Under the pieces are notes generated by a model. That model was not told the DNA's origin. It saw nothing but the letters and a program-made list of their open reading frames with translations, and made no database searches. DNA of 64,000 bases from Malania oleifera (taxonomy: Eukaryota; Streptophyta; Magnoliopsida; Santalales; Ximeniaceae): NCBI RefSeq assembly GCF_029873635.1, contig NC_080419.1:63337040-63401039 (forward strand), in the 5' to 3' direction. The translations under genes and the position numbers were made by a program. Below, piece by piece: positions 23,474-34,892 of the stretch (positions are counted from its first letter, which is position 1; each line of letters starts with the position of its first letter).

Positions 23474-24396
23474 TGTTGACTCTATGAGTCCTTCCCGTTT
23501 TGATTATGACAAATGGTTCTTACATGTGCACTGAGTTCTTTGAACAGGACCATTTTGAACATGAAATGAAAAATATTCAGACAAGGCCATAAAGAACTCA
23601 ATGCTCACATCAAGTTTGGAGAAGCAAAGAAAATGAAAACCAAACAAATTCAATTGTATTTTCTATTTAATTTATTTTGGTCTGTAATATTATATATGGT
23701 CTGTAATAATTAATGCACTGCATGCATGATAGGTAGAATAAGCTCAATGACCAAAGGGTGACCTTAGGACCCCATGCACATAAATGAAAAATACCTTAAG
23801 CTCAAATATCACATTTATACAAATAGGGGTAAAACTTAGGGTCAAAATTATGTTTTTAAATAGTCTCAATCGACCGAACCAAACTAGTAATAACTAGTTT
23901 GGTCAACCGAACACTCTATTGGCAGAAAAGTCAAAGTGTTGACCATGCTTCGGTCGACCGAACTCCAGGCAGTGTAAAAGCCTTGGTTGACCGAACTGGT
24001 CAGAAGTCAACAAGTTGACTTTTCACGGTCGACTGTTCTAAATTGAACGTATCATTCTTGGCCGACCGAACCGGAACGTGTCTGACCTCCCAACTATTCA
24101 GCTGACCATTTGTGTTGTTCAAATTGGCCTTAGTCAATCTCACCATATGAGTGGTCAACCGAACCTTAGCCATGGTCGACCGAACCTACGAAGGGTTCAA
24201 AATCACCTTGAGAAGGTTGACCATTTCCGTAGTTCACAATTGCCACGGTCAACCAAACTTAGCAATATGGTCAACTAAACCTCTTGAGTTGGCAAAATTT
24301 TTACCGAGGTTAAACTGGGTTATTTTTCATTAAACATAATTAAACATTTTTAGAAATACCCATTGAGTCCCAAACAGTTATAATTTTTGGAGTGTC

Positions 24397-24405
24397 TATA
24401 TATAC
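24397..24405 (+). promoter_or_regulatory. TATA box of A 3' LTR with AACAG core 19 bp upstream
   Basis: TATATATAC, preceded at 24373-24377 by AACAG (the equivalent of AACGG elsewhere). The gap 24378-24396 is 19 bp. Confidence 0.6.
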
Positions 24406-24840
24406 TCCTTCATTTGTCTTGATTAGCATATGATTAGCAAATATCATTAGAAAAATTTTCTGAATTTTCAAATACCCATTTTTCACATACAAGTTTAAAA
24501 ATCCTACTCCTACACATTCATCTTGCTAAAACTATTTGATAGAGTATTTTGAAACCATTCATAAGCTTACACTCTCATATTCTCTTATTGTTGTTGATTT
24601 TTATTGAGAGTAAGCTCGATTTTTCCCTTGTGATTTAATTCATAAGTCATCTTTGGGAAAACTCTCTAGGGCTTGTGAGTCTTACATTTTTGTTGCAAGA
24701 TTCAAGAGCTTGCCTTGTGCTTTTAGCAAAATATTTTTGACAAGCTAGAAATCCAAATATCTCTTATACTTAATACTTGATAAATCATTTTTGAGATATT
24801 TGTTTGTGTTCTTAACATCTTTGAAACCATATTTGTGATT

Positions 24841-24841
24841 G

Positions 24842-24907
<66 letters not shown>
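24841..24907. repeat. (CA)n(TA)n compound microsatellite
   Basis: About 40 bp of CA repeats followed by about 26 bp of TA repeats in A's 3' LTR. Confidence 0.95.
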
Positions 24908-24911
<4 letters not shown>

Positions 24912-25530
24912 TCAAAGAATCTATCGTAACACACTCTCACATATTACTTGCTATATTTGCATTTTCTTGAGAGTAGTTACATTAATCTTCACTGAGCTTA
25001 TAACTCCAATCATATTGAAGTGCATTGATTGTATTGGTACATATATGCTTATTGGAGAAGCACACATATTGTACACGAAAATTTATATTTCATTATCAGT
25101 TGTATTCCAGGCGTGGCCTAAGGGGGTGTTGATCTAGCCCGTAAGGATTGTTTGTAAAGGTTGGCGTTAGCCCTGTTAGTCTAACCTGGGGTTTCCCTTG
25201 CCTAGTAAAGAAAGGGTGTTGTATTCGGTGTCGCTCCACCCGCAAGTGAGCTTTAGTGGAATCCTAGGGCCTGTGAGCTAGAGGTGAGGACGTAGGCACA
25301 TTTACCGAACCTTCTAGTGTCATCTTTACTTTATTTGCTTTGGTATATTGTGCTTGCTTGTTTAAATTTATCTGGAGTAATTTAACTACAGTTGCATCTA
25401 TCTGTTTATTCTATACTTGCACTAGATTGACTCTAATTTGTGAAAATACTGCTGCTGGTTAGTTGACCTAGGAAGAAAATTTTTTAAATATCCAATTCAC
25501 CCCCTTCTTGGGATTACACTAAAGTCAACA

Positions 25531-25963
25531 GTTCAGCATAATCATTTAGCATGAGCTCAATATTCAGCATGTAGACATGAAAACTCGTAATCTTTATCAT
25601 TTATCTCATTTTCATTTTTCTATAACTTCTCCCCCTTTTGACATCAACAAAAAGGAATAAATTAGAAAATTTAACATGCAAAGTGTCAAAGGACCATATA
25701 ACAGCATTCAGTTCACTAACACTAGGTCCAATAATCAGCAAGCAATTCTCAAACCAAATATCCAACAAGATGTCCAATACGATATCCATTAATCAGCTTG
25801 CAAAAGATACACAATAAGATCCATTTCCAGTCCAGCATATCAAAAGTAAGAGAAAGTAGCAAGAAAGATAAGAAAATTACAAAAATGTAAAAAAATAAAA
25901 ATACCAAGTATCATAATACTACAACCCAAATTGTTTTTAGTGAATGAAATTAAAAATAAGCAT
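25531..25963 (-). mobile_element. 3' untranslated region of element B downstream of its aORF
   Basis: On the minus strand it follows the aORF stop and contains a purine tract (plus-strand CTTCTCCCCCTTTTGACATC at about 25626-25645) of the same type as the Sirevirus tracts. It should join to 4724 once element A is removed, although no target duplication proves the join. Confidence 0.6.
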
Positions 25964-26068
25964 CTAGTCTGCATCATCATCACCACCGTCAGAAGATGTA
26001 CCCTCCTTCTCCTCCTCATCATCATCATCCTCGCCCGAGCTTGCCCTCATAGGTGCTGAAAACAAAGG

Positions 26069-28175
26069 TGTAGTCCCAAAAGGGGGGGTGAATTGGGTTT
26101 AAAATTTTTCTTTTAATTCTTTTTAAGAATCCTTAACCTCTTTTACTTTTTTTTTTTAATGAATTCTTGACTTCTTGTTGATTTATTCAATACACGACAA
26201 ATACTTAGTCTTTTTACAATTCACAACCGCACAATTATTTAATCAATCAAGTAACCAATCAATCAACCAAACCAATCAACCACAATATGAGATTTAGCTT
26301 ATATGCAAGTTTCAACTTTTGCAACCTTCTGTATATAAATTTGATTCAAGCTTTTAAAGTAGAAATTGATAACGTAAGTTTTTTGATATAAAACCCTGTA
26401 TTAATGGATTTGCTTTCTCAAAATGAAGGGTAATATAAAATCTAAGACTCTTTCCAAAAGCTTAGACTTTAAATAAACTTTCAGTTAAAGAGTCTTTGGG
26501 TGTTAACCAATCAATGTACTTCCTTACGGTTTCTGCAAAGTATTGATCAACCAATGTACTCCCTTTTGGTTTCCACAAGCCCAAAAACAATTTAAACTTC
26601 AATTTATTTAATTTCCAAAATCAGTATTATTTATGACTAAGAATTTAAAACATCCACGCAGTTTATATGTATGCTGGAATTTAAAGAGAGTAAGGGAAAG
26701 AGAGTGACACCGGGATTTTACAAGGTTCGGCTTATCCCCAGCCTATGTCACCTTTGGCAAACCACCAAAGGATTCACTAAACCAGTTCTTTTTCAGGTGG
26801 AACAAAATCTTTACACACTCCTTCAATAGGCTAGAGCCCGCCTCTCCAAGCGATACCCCACGCTTGGTCACTCCTTCAATAGGCTAGAGTAGTCACCTCT
26901 CCAAGTGATATCCCCTCACTCGGTCCAATGATCCAAATACTTTGGACTTGTCACAATCTACAAGAGAATCAACAAATAGATGTGTACAAGAAACACTCTC
27001 AAATAGAGCAGGTTAGTACAAGTTCAACACTATATTCTTTAATGTAAAATATCAAAAGAATTTAGATTGAAGCTCAAGAAATTTATCACCGGTTTCCTTC
27101 TCTTGAATAGAATCAAAAACTTGGTTTGTTTGCCTTAGAGAAGTTGTAATAAACTCAGAAATCACTCAGTTAATTCACAGCAATTCAGAGCACAAAGAAG
27201 TAGCAAGAGAACATTGAGAGAAAGAGAGAGCTTTGAGAGATTATTCAATTCTTGGTAAGTTTGATTTTCATAAACCATGTATTTATAGGCTTAGAAATAC
27301 TCTCATTCGTGTTGCCCAAGTTTACTTGGAGTGTCCCCCAAGGTTTTAGAAATATTGGGACCCAAGAAGTTTAAATTTGAAATCAGAATATTTAAAAAAT
27401 TTGGCCGTTAACAGTGTTCAGTCGTTTGAACAGTTCAAAAACACTGAAGAATTTGAACTAATACAGGGTCAGCCATATGAAGATCATGTTCAGACGTCTG
27501 AGGTGACACTTCAGTCATATGAGGATCGAGTTCAGACGTCTGAAGGTATATTGCCTCTTCAAAATCTGTTCAGGAAATTCTTCAGCTGTCTGAATAAAAT
27601 CTTCAGCCGTCTGAAGTGAACCTTCAGTCGTTTGGATAGACAAAAACAGTTTTTTTTTTCAGTTTATTTTTCAAACACTCATTGCTCTCTTACTTTAATT
27701 ACTTTATAAAACATTTTCTGGGGTTTTGAAAATTAGGTATCCAAGTCTATAATACCCCTAATGAGCTTCAAAATATTTTCTCATGGTATTTTAATATGAA
27801 GTACTTACATTGCATATCCTAAAGCCCTACACTCTGAGCTTGAAGTCTTCCATGATATGGTCACTTTGAGTTTCCTTGGATTTTAGCTTGAGTCAGCTTT
27901 ATATTCCTCCTCCTTTGATCATTTTGGTGTTGCTTTGAGCTTCCTTTGGATCTCTTTAAGTACTTCAATAACTTTAAGCCTTTAGCACATTCTCTTTAAC
28001 ATCCACACTCTCAAGATCTTCAAGCTTTAATAGATCTCATCTTTGCATCCATGCTTTGACTCTTCTTTGTGATCATTTTACTTCTCATCCTGAAATATCA
28101 TTACTCAACCAAATATGTTAAGTTTCACTTTTTTGTTAACATCAAAACAGGATGTTAAGCCTTGTAAGGCCAACA
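26069..28175 (-). mobile_element. solo LTR of the B family inside the B aORF
   Basis: 2107 bp. On the minus strand it runs TGTTGGCC...GGGACTACA, matching the ends of LTR B (2566-4326). It holds the palindromic cluster 27400-27640 with perfect TTCAGACGTCTGAA at 27531-27544, and a TATA-like CTATAAATAC near 27279-27288. Flanks AAAGG and GGAGC do not match, so no target duplication is visible. The aORF reading continues on both sides. Confidence 0.78.
27400..27640. repeat. cluster of TTCAGACGTCTGAA palindromes
   Basis: About ten copies or half-copies of TTCAGACGTCTGAA (two near perfect at 27489-27501 and 27531-27544, others such as TTCAGCCGTCTGAAG). The centre GACGTC contains an ACGT core of the type bound by plant bZIP factors; binding here is inference. 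Confidence 0.85.
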
Positions 28176-28907
28176 GGAGCCGTCCCTTTTGAAGAGGAAG
28201 AACTGCCCATATGACTCTCAATACGTGTGAGTTGCTAATTGAATGAAGTCAAACTAGACTGGAGTTTGTTATACTTCGTATCCATGTCACCATGAAACAC
28301 ACTCAGCTAAGATTCCATATGTTGATGATAATTGATAAACCAAGAAAGAGCATCAGTATCAGGTACTCCTGGTGTAGGTGGTGTGTCTTGATGTGGATCT
28401 TGATCAGGTTGCTAATATGCTTGTAGTCCTACATCACCTCGAGGAGCTCTACTAGGCTTAGGTAGCCATCCATGGTCTTAATACTTCTCGTATCCTATGA
28501 GTTTTACCATAGGTTGATATGTAATGAATATCTCCCATCCTAAGACATTAAACATATGTAGGATGTTGGGAAAGTTCTTTTGCATCAAATGAAATGTCTA
28601 AAACCTTACCAAGGATAGGTTTCGTGGATTTGATGTGCTCTCTGTACATTATCCTTGCTATGAGAGAGACTAGCCATTTTTGAATATCCTCAGAGTCATC
28701 CTTCCCAGAAGTTTGACTCCGGTTTGCACTTGTCTTAGTTCTTGGCATGGTTTGAGAGAAATATATTTGGTTAAATCAACTAAAATGAGTAAAGGAAGCA
28801 AGATTAGAAGCCTTTATGAAGATTAATCGACTAAATATGTGTAGGAGAACACTTAGAAGTGGAAGACGAGCCTTTAGAAGAGGATAGAATAGTGTTAAGG
28901 TCAAAAT

Positions 28908-28917
28908 GTATTTATAT
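28908..28917 (-). promoter_or_regulatory. candidate internal TATA box upstream of the B aORF
   Basis: Minus-strand ATATAAATAC, 160 bp before the aORF start at 28748 and directly downstream of a palindrome cluster (28920-29110). This is the same order as in the LTR promoters. Confidence 0.5.
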
Positions 28918-28919
28918 TA

Positions 28920-29110
28920 GCGCGGTTCAGGCGCCTGAACTGAAGCAGTCAGTTGCCCGACTTATCTGGGTTTTAAAAATTCTTAAGTCAGTAGTGGTTT
29001 AGTCGACTGAGGATGAAAGTTCGGTGGCCTGAAGTGCATGGACTTTGAAAAATATGCAAGTTAGTATTAGTTCGGTCGACTGATAATGAAGGGTCACTCG
29101 CCCAACCTTC
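28920..29110. repeat. palindrome cluster upstream of the B aORF
   Basis: Contains perfect GTTCAGGCGCCTGAAC (28924-28939) and several variants (GTTCGGTGGCCTGAAG, GTTCGGTCGACTGAT). It lies in the internal region of the element, not in an LTR. Confidence 0.8.
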
Positions 29111-29221
29111 TGAAATTTTGACTAACTTGCTCTTTTGACTCAAACAATCATTTTAATGAATTTCTTCCTCTCAAATCACTTCTCTACTGTGTAATAAACC
29201 TAATTCTCGTCGTATTGAGAT

Positions 29222-29373
29222 TGTCAGCCCAAGTGTGTGTCTAGAGGGGGGGTGAATAGACACTTTTCACGAATAATAAAATTTTCTACAAAACAATAAA
29301 TCTTGGCAAAAAACAAGTGATTTAAAATCACAATAACTATCCAAGTAAATAATCAAAAACAAACAAAATAAAT

Positions 29374-29415
<42 letters not shown>

Positions 29416-30213
29416 AGCTTGACACCGAGATATTAACGTGGTTCCCAATCTACGTCCACACCTTGAGACCAACTCAGGATTGTCAAATCCACTAAATAAT
29501 CTCCTTTCAAGATGGAGAAGCCTTTACAAATTGGGTACCAAACCCAGCTGCTCACCAAGATCTAAAAACAAGGTGTTCACCAAGAACCACCTTACAAATG
29601 GCTCACCAAGAACCTTCAACCTCACAATGAATCACTAGCAAATAGAGATAACAAGAGATGCTCCTTTTTGAGCTGATAACACAGATTGAAACCTCACACT
29701 ACTCTCTTAAGCAAGTGATGTATAACAAGAATAAGGTGCAAGAGAGGTTTGAGCAAATGTAAACCTAGAATGAATGTTGCAACTAATTTTCTCAACAACC
29801 AATATTCAATCAATGTTCTTAACAAATGCGAATGGTTGGTATTTGTGAGCAAGGGGATGAGCTAGACGTTGTCTAGTCGTTGGGCATTTATTGTTGCAAG
29901 GCAAAGCAAAAAATAATCGTTTGAAGCTTATTTATTACAGGTCTGCTCCCTATTAATTGTCAACGAATGCCATGGATTCTTCGACAAGATGCTTTCTTTC
30001 GTCGATGAGTCACCTAGTCTGAGAGTCATGTTTTAGCTACTAGAATTTTTTGTCGACGAGTCAGCCTCACTAGTCGACGAATGGCCCCATTTATTGATGA
30101 CACACCTGAGCAGTTACTCAATAAGGCTACTAGAATGTTTAGTCTACGAATGCAAACCATTAGTCAACTAATCCCCTATTTTTCATACCAATGAGTCTCT
30201 TAATGAAGTACCC
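29222..30213 (-). mobile_element. LTR-like fragment with GTCGACGA motifs
   Basis: On the minus strand it ends with CACCCCCCCTCTAGACACAC...GGGCTGACA, like the ends of other copia LTRs here. It contains about seven GTCGACGA/GTCAACGA-type motifs (29955-30160) and a (GT)n(GA)n microsatellite. It is cut at 30214 by LTR C. Family uncertain. Confidence 0.5.
29373..29415. repeat. (GT)n(GA)n microsatellite
   Basis: About 26 bp of GT repeats then about 17 bp of GA repeats. Confidence 0.95.
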
Positions 30214-32043
30214 TGTTGGAATTAGCATGTTCCCAAGAGGGGGTGAATTGGAAATTTAAAACTTTTGCCTAGGTCAATTCAGATTCCTCAACCAGTATTG
30301 CACAAACTTAGGGTCTTTCTATTTAATCAAAAACTTAATCAAATATTAAAACAATTAAACTCAAACACTCAAGTGCTGAAATTTAAAGTAGAAATTAAAA
30401 GTAGGCACAAGAAATGTTATCGGGGTTCGGCCAATACTGCCTACATCCCCACCTCAACTCGCAAGTCTGAGGATTACCACTATTGCTCATTTAATGGGTG
30501 GAGCAGCACCAGTTACAACCAGGTCAAATTACTAGGGCTGACCTCAACCTTTATAACTTGATCCTTATGGGCTAGATCAATACCCCCTCAGGCCACGCTT
30601 GGAATACACAGATCAATATAAACTTTTACGTACAATTCAAATGCTTCTACATAAGCATATATGTACCACGATAAGCTCAATAAAATTACAAATTGCACTT
30701 CCGTATGATATGAAAGTATAAGCTCGATGAAGTCTAAATGTGACTACTCTCAAGATAATGTCAATATTATCAAGCAATATGTGAGAATGGTGTGAGTATA
30801 TCTTTGTGTTAGAAATGTGTATATCAATCACAAGCAATAACCACAAAGAATTCAAAAGAACAAATATTAAGTATAAAGTATACAAGATATTTGAAATCAA
30901 GCTTATTTGAAAAGTATTTCACAAAGCACAAAAACTAGCCTTTGAATACTTGCAACGATAAAGCAAGAATCACAAGCTCTAGAGAGTATTCCCACTGAAG
31001 ACTTATGAATTAAATCACAAGGGAAATTTCAAGCTCACTTTTAATAAAATGAACTATAATGAAAGTGTGAGCTAATATGAACAATCTCAATAATACTCTT
31101 ACCAAAAGATTTTAGCAAGTAGGATGAGTAAGTGATGGATTATTGGCTTGTATGTGAGAAAATAAGGGTTTTGAATTTTAGAGAGTTTTGGCTAATGATA
31201 TTTTCTAATCCCCCATTAATCTTTCCAAATGAATTGGTATATATAGAAATTCATAAAAATATAACCGTTGAGGGACGTAGGAGTCTTTTTAGAAAAGATT
31301 AATGAAGGTTAAATAAAATTAACCTTGTTTTACTGCAGTTAAAAATGTTCAACCTGAGAGGTTTTGGTTGACTATATTTTAAGTTCGGTCAACTGAGGCA
31401 TTTTTGAACTGAAGGTTTGGTCAACTAAAACAAGGTGATTTCTGAACCCTTTGAGGTTCGGTCAGCTGTATCTAACTTCGGTTTACTATACTTTATGGTT
31501 CGGTTGACTCAATCAAAAATGAATTGGAAGTTCGGTCGACTGAGTTTGGTCGACTGAGAAAAATACGTTAAAAAAGATTCAGCTGACCGAGTGAAGTCAA
31601 AATGTTGACTTCCACTCAGTTTAGTCGACTGAGAAATTTTACACTGGCAGGATTCGGTCGATCGAATTAGTCCACAACTTATTTTTGGCCCAAATAAAGA
31701 CCTAAGTTAGATCCGTATTAAAGTGAGTTACTAGCCTATTTACTTGAGGGATTCCTATAGTCATTCTATGGTCTTTTTGAGCTTATGCAATCTATCATGC
31801 AAGTCATGCAATTTATTACAGACCAAATTGAAAGCAATACAATGAAAACTTCCTCTTCTTTCTTTTGCTTTTCAGATTCCCATGGATTATACTAGGAGTA
31901 TGCGCTCATTGAGATCTTTTTGGCAACACATCACTTTCATGTGTGTGTTCTGAATGATTAATTTGTTCAAGTACTTTAGTACACACATTAGTAACATCGG
32001 TTTGTCATTATCAAAACCAGGGATCAGACTAAAAAAGTCAACA
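30214..32043 (-). mobile_element. 3' LTR of minus-strand Sirevirus-like element C
   Basis: 1830 bp. On the minus strand it begins TGTTGACT at 32043 and ends ATTCCAACA at 30214. A purine tract abuts it at 32044. Palindromic cluster 31340-31670, AACGG at plus-strand 31265-31269, TATA box at 31238-31245, and conserved block 30415-30608 follow in the same order as in the plus-strand LTRs. Confidence 0.85.
31238..31272 (-). promoter_or_regulatory. AACGG core and TATA box of LTR C
   Basis: Minus-strand CTCAACGGTTA (31272-31262), then TATATATA (31245-31238). The gap between AACGG and TATA is 19 bp (31246-31264). Confidence 0.65.
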
Positions 32044-32336
32044 ATCTCCTCCTTTTTTATGATGACAAACGCATCAGAACAAAATGAGGTTAAGCCTGCA
32101 AGGGCTCTCCCTAAGAATATGCATAAGTTAAGTTTAAGCAATAAAGCACACGCATATTAAAGAAAGAAGACATTTCAGAATAATTGCATTCAATTGTAGC
32201 AATGAGGTACGAATACATACATTTTGCTCAATAAAAGTTATCCCCCTTTTGGCATAAGAAAAAGGGCTAAAAATAAGCTGAACAAACGTAGCGAAAGAGA
32301 ACTCCTTTTCTTGCCAAATAAAAAAAACATATGTAG

Positions 32337-32391
<55 letters not shown>

Positions 32392-32840
32392 CCTTATGAA
32401 ATTATCAAGAAGTACTAGGGGTGTGCTTACTGAAAAAGAGATTTTAATTTTTAAGCGTCAAGTAAACAACATTCATCTAGTTAAGCATTTTAGCAAATCC
32501 TAAATATAACTAGACAAAATCAACCATAAAAATTCTAAAGATCTCAGGAAAGTTAAGCAGGGATTATATGGCAAGCAGATGATTGTGGCAAAAAAAAAAT
32601 AAAGTCAATATATTTTAGTACATGCCACAATAAATTCATTTAACATCTAAGCCAAACATATTGAGAGCAAAAAAAAGAATAGGATTTGATTTTGGATGGT
32701 CCCCCTTTCGATTTATATCCTAACTTAGATGAAATAAATTTGCTTATACTAGAAAAGATTTAATTTATTAAGTATACCAAGAAGTATAAGCAACCTATTA
32801 GAATTTATTTATCATATCTATACTGGATATTTGTTAATTC
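32044..32840 (-). mobile_element. 3' internal region of element C with several polypurine tracts
   Basis: The terminal tract is plus-strand ATCTCCTCCTTTTTT (32044-32058). Further pyrimidine runs on the plus strand occur at about 32240-32252, 32388-32394 and 32700-32708. 32053-32070 is one arm of an inverted repeat with 32000-32016 in the LTR. An (AT)n run of about 48 bp lies at 32341-32388. The region is cut at 32841 by element E, and the rest of C is not seen. Confidence 0.7.
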
Positions 32841-34840
32841 TGTTGACCTCATAGATCACACCCAGTTTTGATCATGACAAATACTCTTAGTACTAATGTT
32901 TGTACTAAGGCATGCAGGTTCACCTTACTCGCGTATTCAAACTAAAATATATATCATGATGGCGTGTGGTGATCAAGCAGAATAATGAAGAAATCTATGT
33001 TGTAATTTGTAATTTTTATTCATTTTCTTCATTCTGGGATGTAAATTTAATTATGGATTGTACACCTATGGCTTGTAATAATTTGCATCATGCATGATAA
33101 GTGGGTATGCTCAAATCGACCCTAGTTGGACTTTAGGTACCTACACATAGTACACATGGTTCCTAACATCACTTATTATATCAGGGGAGTTAAATGAAGC
33201 AAAATTAGACTTTAAATGAAAATATTGTGAGAGGTCGGGTGACCGAACCTGTGGCATTCAAAATGCCTTAGGCAACCGAACCGTGGACAAGTCAACATGT
33301 TGACTTGTGTTCGGCAGACCGAACCATTTTTGAACATATCTTCCTAGGTCAACCGAACCCGTGTTAGAGTACTTTTCACCAACCCAGGTGCCTGAAACTT
33401 TGTGTTCAAAATGGTCTCAAGCGACCGAACTTGTTAGTTCGGTTAACCAAATTGTACTCCGGGCACCCGAACTGCGGTCTTTTTGGGAATTGCCTTTGTT
33501 CGGCTCACCAAAGCATATATCAGGTGACTGAACCTCAAAAATACCTATTTTGCATTGAGTCTGTTCGGGCACCCGAATCTTGGACCGGACACTCGAAACT
33601 CTCAGGTTGAATTAATTTTAACCGAGATAAGATGAGGTAAACTGGGTTAATTTTTCTAATATCTTATTAAACTTTTCGAATAATTCTTATTGGGTTCCCA
33701 ATGGTCATAAATCAGCCCTTGCCTATATATACATGTTCATTTGCTTATATTAGTAGTGATTAGCTAGATCATTAAGGCCAAAATTCTCTCAAATTCAAAA
33801 ATCATTTTATAGCCTATACTACTCCCATACACTCATACACTCCATTTTCTTTGATCATTCAAGTTTCTGAGTATATTTAGTGTGCTTGTGCTTCATTCTA
33901 ATTTGCTCATACTCTTGTTTGTTGTATTGATTGATTGATTTTTCTTGAGAGTAAAACATTAAGTTCTTCCATTGATTTTATTTGATAAATCTTGTGTGGG
34001 AAGACTTAGAGGCTTGTGGTTCTTGCATTGTCATTGCAAGTTACCTTAGCCTATATTTTTTTGTGCAAAAATCATTTTCAAGCTTGCATTCAAACATCCA
34101 TTGTGCTTAGTATATTGAGAACATCTTGTTGAGATTGTTTGAATCATCTTGCTAGCATTTTTGAAACCTTGATATGATATTGTGATATTCAAATATTTTG
34201 TTTCAAATCTTGCTTTGATATACACTCTAGATATTGATTGATTATTCTTACTTGATTGAGTGTTTAACACACATATTTGAGCACTGAGTATATTTACATA
34301 TCATTCGTGCTTGCATTATTGCTTGAGCTATACTTGTGTACATATCTGCTTTTGGAGGAGCATATTTCCTTGTATGCAAAATTTTATACACATTTGCTGT
34401 ATTCCAAGTGTGGGCCTGAAGAGGGAGACTAGCCCTGTGGAATAGCCCCAGATTGGTTTAGACCCGGTTAGGAAAGTTAGGTGCACCATCTTGGTAAGGT
34501 GTAGGTTGAGGCCAACCCCACTAATTGACCTGGTTGTAAACGGTGCTGCTCCACCTATTAAGTGAGCTTATAGTGTAATCCTTGTGCAGGTGTTCCAAGG
34601 CAGGGATGTAGGCAATATTTGCCGAACCTCGATAACATATCTGGTGTCAGTTTTATTTTTCACAATTGATTTTCTACACTTGTATGTTTACATTTATTGC
34701 CTGAATATCAGATTGAGTTTGCAATTACATAGAAAGACCCTAAGCTTGTGTAATACTGATTGTTGGATTAGTTGAACCTAGGGGATAAATTTTTTAAATA
34801 CTAATTCACCCCCCATCTTGGGATTGCACTAAAGCTAACA
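32841..34840 (+). repeat. 5' LTR of element E
   Basis: 2000 bp, TGTTGACC...GCTAACA. Palindromic/CCGAAC cluster at 33230-33600, AATGG core at 33700-33704, TATA box at 33724, conserved block at 34399-34636. Confidence 0.9.
33700..33732 (+). promoter_or_regulatory. AATGG core and TATA box of E 5' LTR
   Basis: CCCAATGGTCA spans 33697-33707; AATGG is the CpG-decayed form of AACGG in the sister LTR. TATATATAC starts at 33724. The gap is 19 bp (33705-33723). Confidence 0.65.
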
Positions 34841-34842
34841 AT

Positions 34843-34854
34843 TGGTATCAAAAT
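34843..34854 (+). promoter_or_regulatory. primer binding site of element E
   Basis: TGGTATCAAAAT, a degraded initiator tRNA-Met complement, two bases after the LTR end. Confidence 0.75.
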
Positions 34855-34892
34855 CTCGTAACTTAGACTTAAGTGTCATTTAGTAAAAGATC

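Larger units (their letters stand above)
4725..25530 (+). mobile_element. Sirevirus-like Ty1/copia retrotransposon A, with two nested insertions
   Basis: The ends are TGTTGACT (4725) and AGTCAACA (25530), a perfect 8-bp terminal inverted repeat. Order on the plus strand: 5' LTR, primer site, gag, protease, integrase, reverse transcriptase, RNase H, 3' untranslated region, polypurine tract, 3' LTR. Integrase before reverse transcriptase is the Ty1/copia order. About 2-kb LTRs, a long gag and repeated purine tracts before the 3' LTR fit the Sirevirus (Maximus/SIRE) lineage. Its 5' LTR is split by the Tekay element (4738-13946) and by a solo LTR (14948-17065). Every coding domain is broken. I could not find a matching 5-bp target duplication at the outer ends. 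Confidence 0.85.
23474..25530 (+). repeat. 3' LTR of element A
   Basis: 2057 bp, TGTTGACT...AGTCAACA. Palindromic cluster 23868-24290 (perfect TTCGGTCGACCGAA at 23949-23962), TATA box at 24397-24405, conserved downstream block 25102-25310 with its CGATAACA end deleted, and a CA/TA microsatellite at 24841-24907. Confidence 0.93.
25964..28748 (-). pseudogene. additional ORF (aORF) of element B, split by a solo LTR
   Basis: The start is at 28748 (MPRTKTSANRSQTSG), with 66 open codons including KPILGKVLDISFD. This parallels the aORF of element E (DPILGKIMDIEF). Broken frames continue to about 28176 (LSWFINYHQHMES, then a coiled-coil-like stretch). The tail after the LTR insertion (26068-25964) is very acidic (ASSGEDDDDEEEKEGTSS) and ends at TAG 25964-25966. 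N-terminal domain, coiled coil and acidic tail match E's aORF in order. The N-terminal part resembles the 'putative plant transposon protein' domain that accompanies some plant retroelements, but function is unknown. Confidence 0.65.

Noticed and set aside
24835-25137. 100-codon frame starting with a His/Thr repeat
   Set aside because: It starts as a (CA)n(TA)n microsatellite translation and lies in the LTR.
4720-25535. Target duplication for element A
   Set aside because: Flanks AATTTA and GTTCAG do not match; I could not support a duplication even though the LTR termini are clear.
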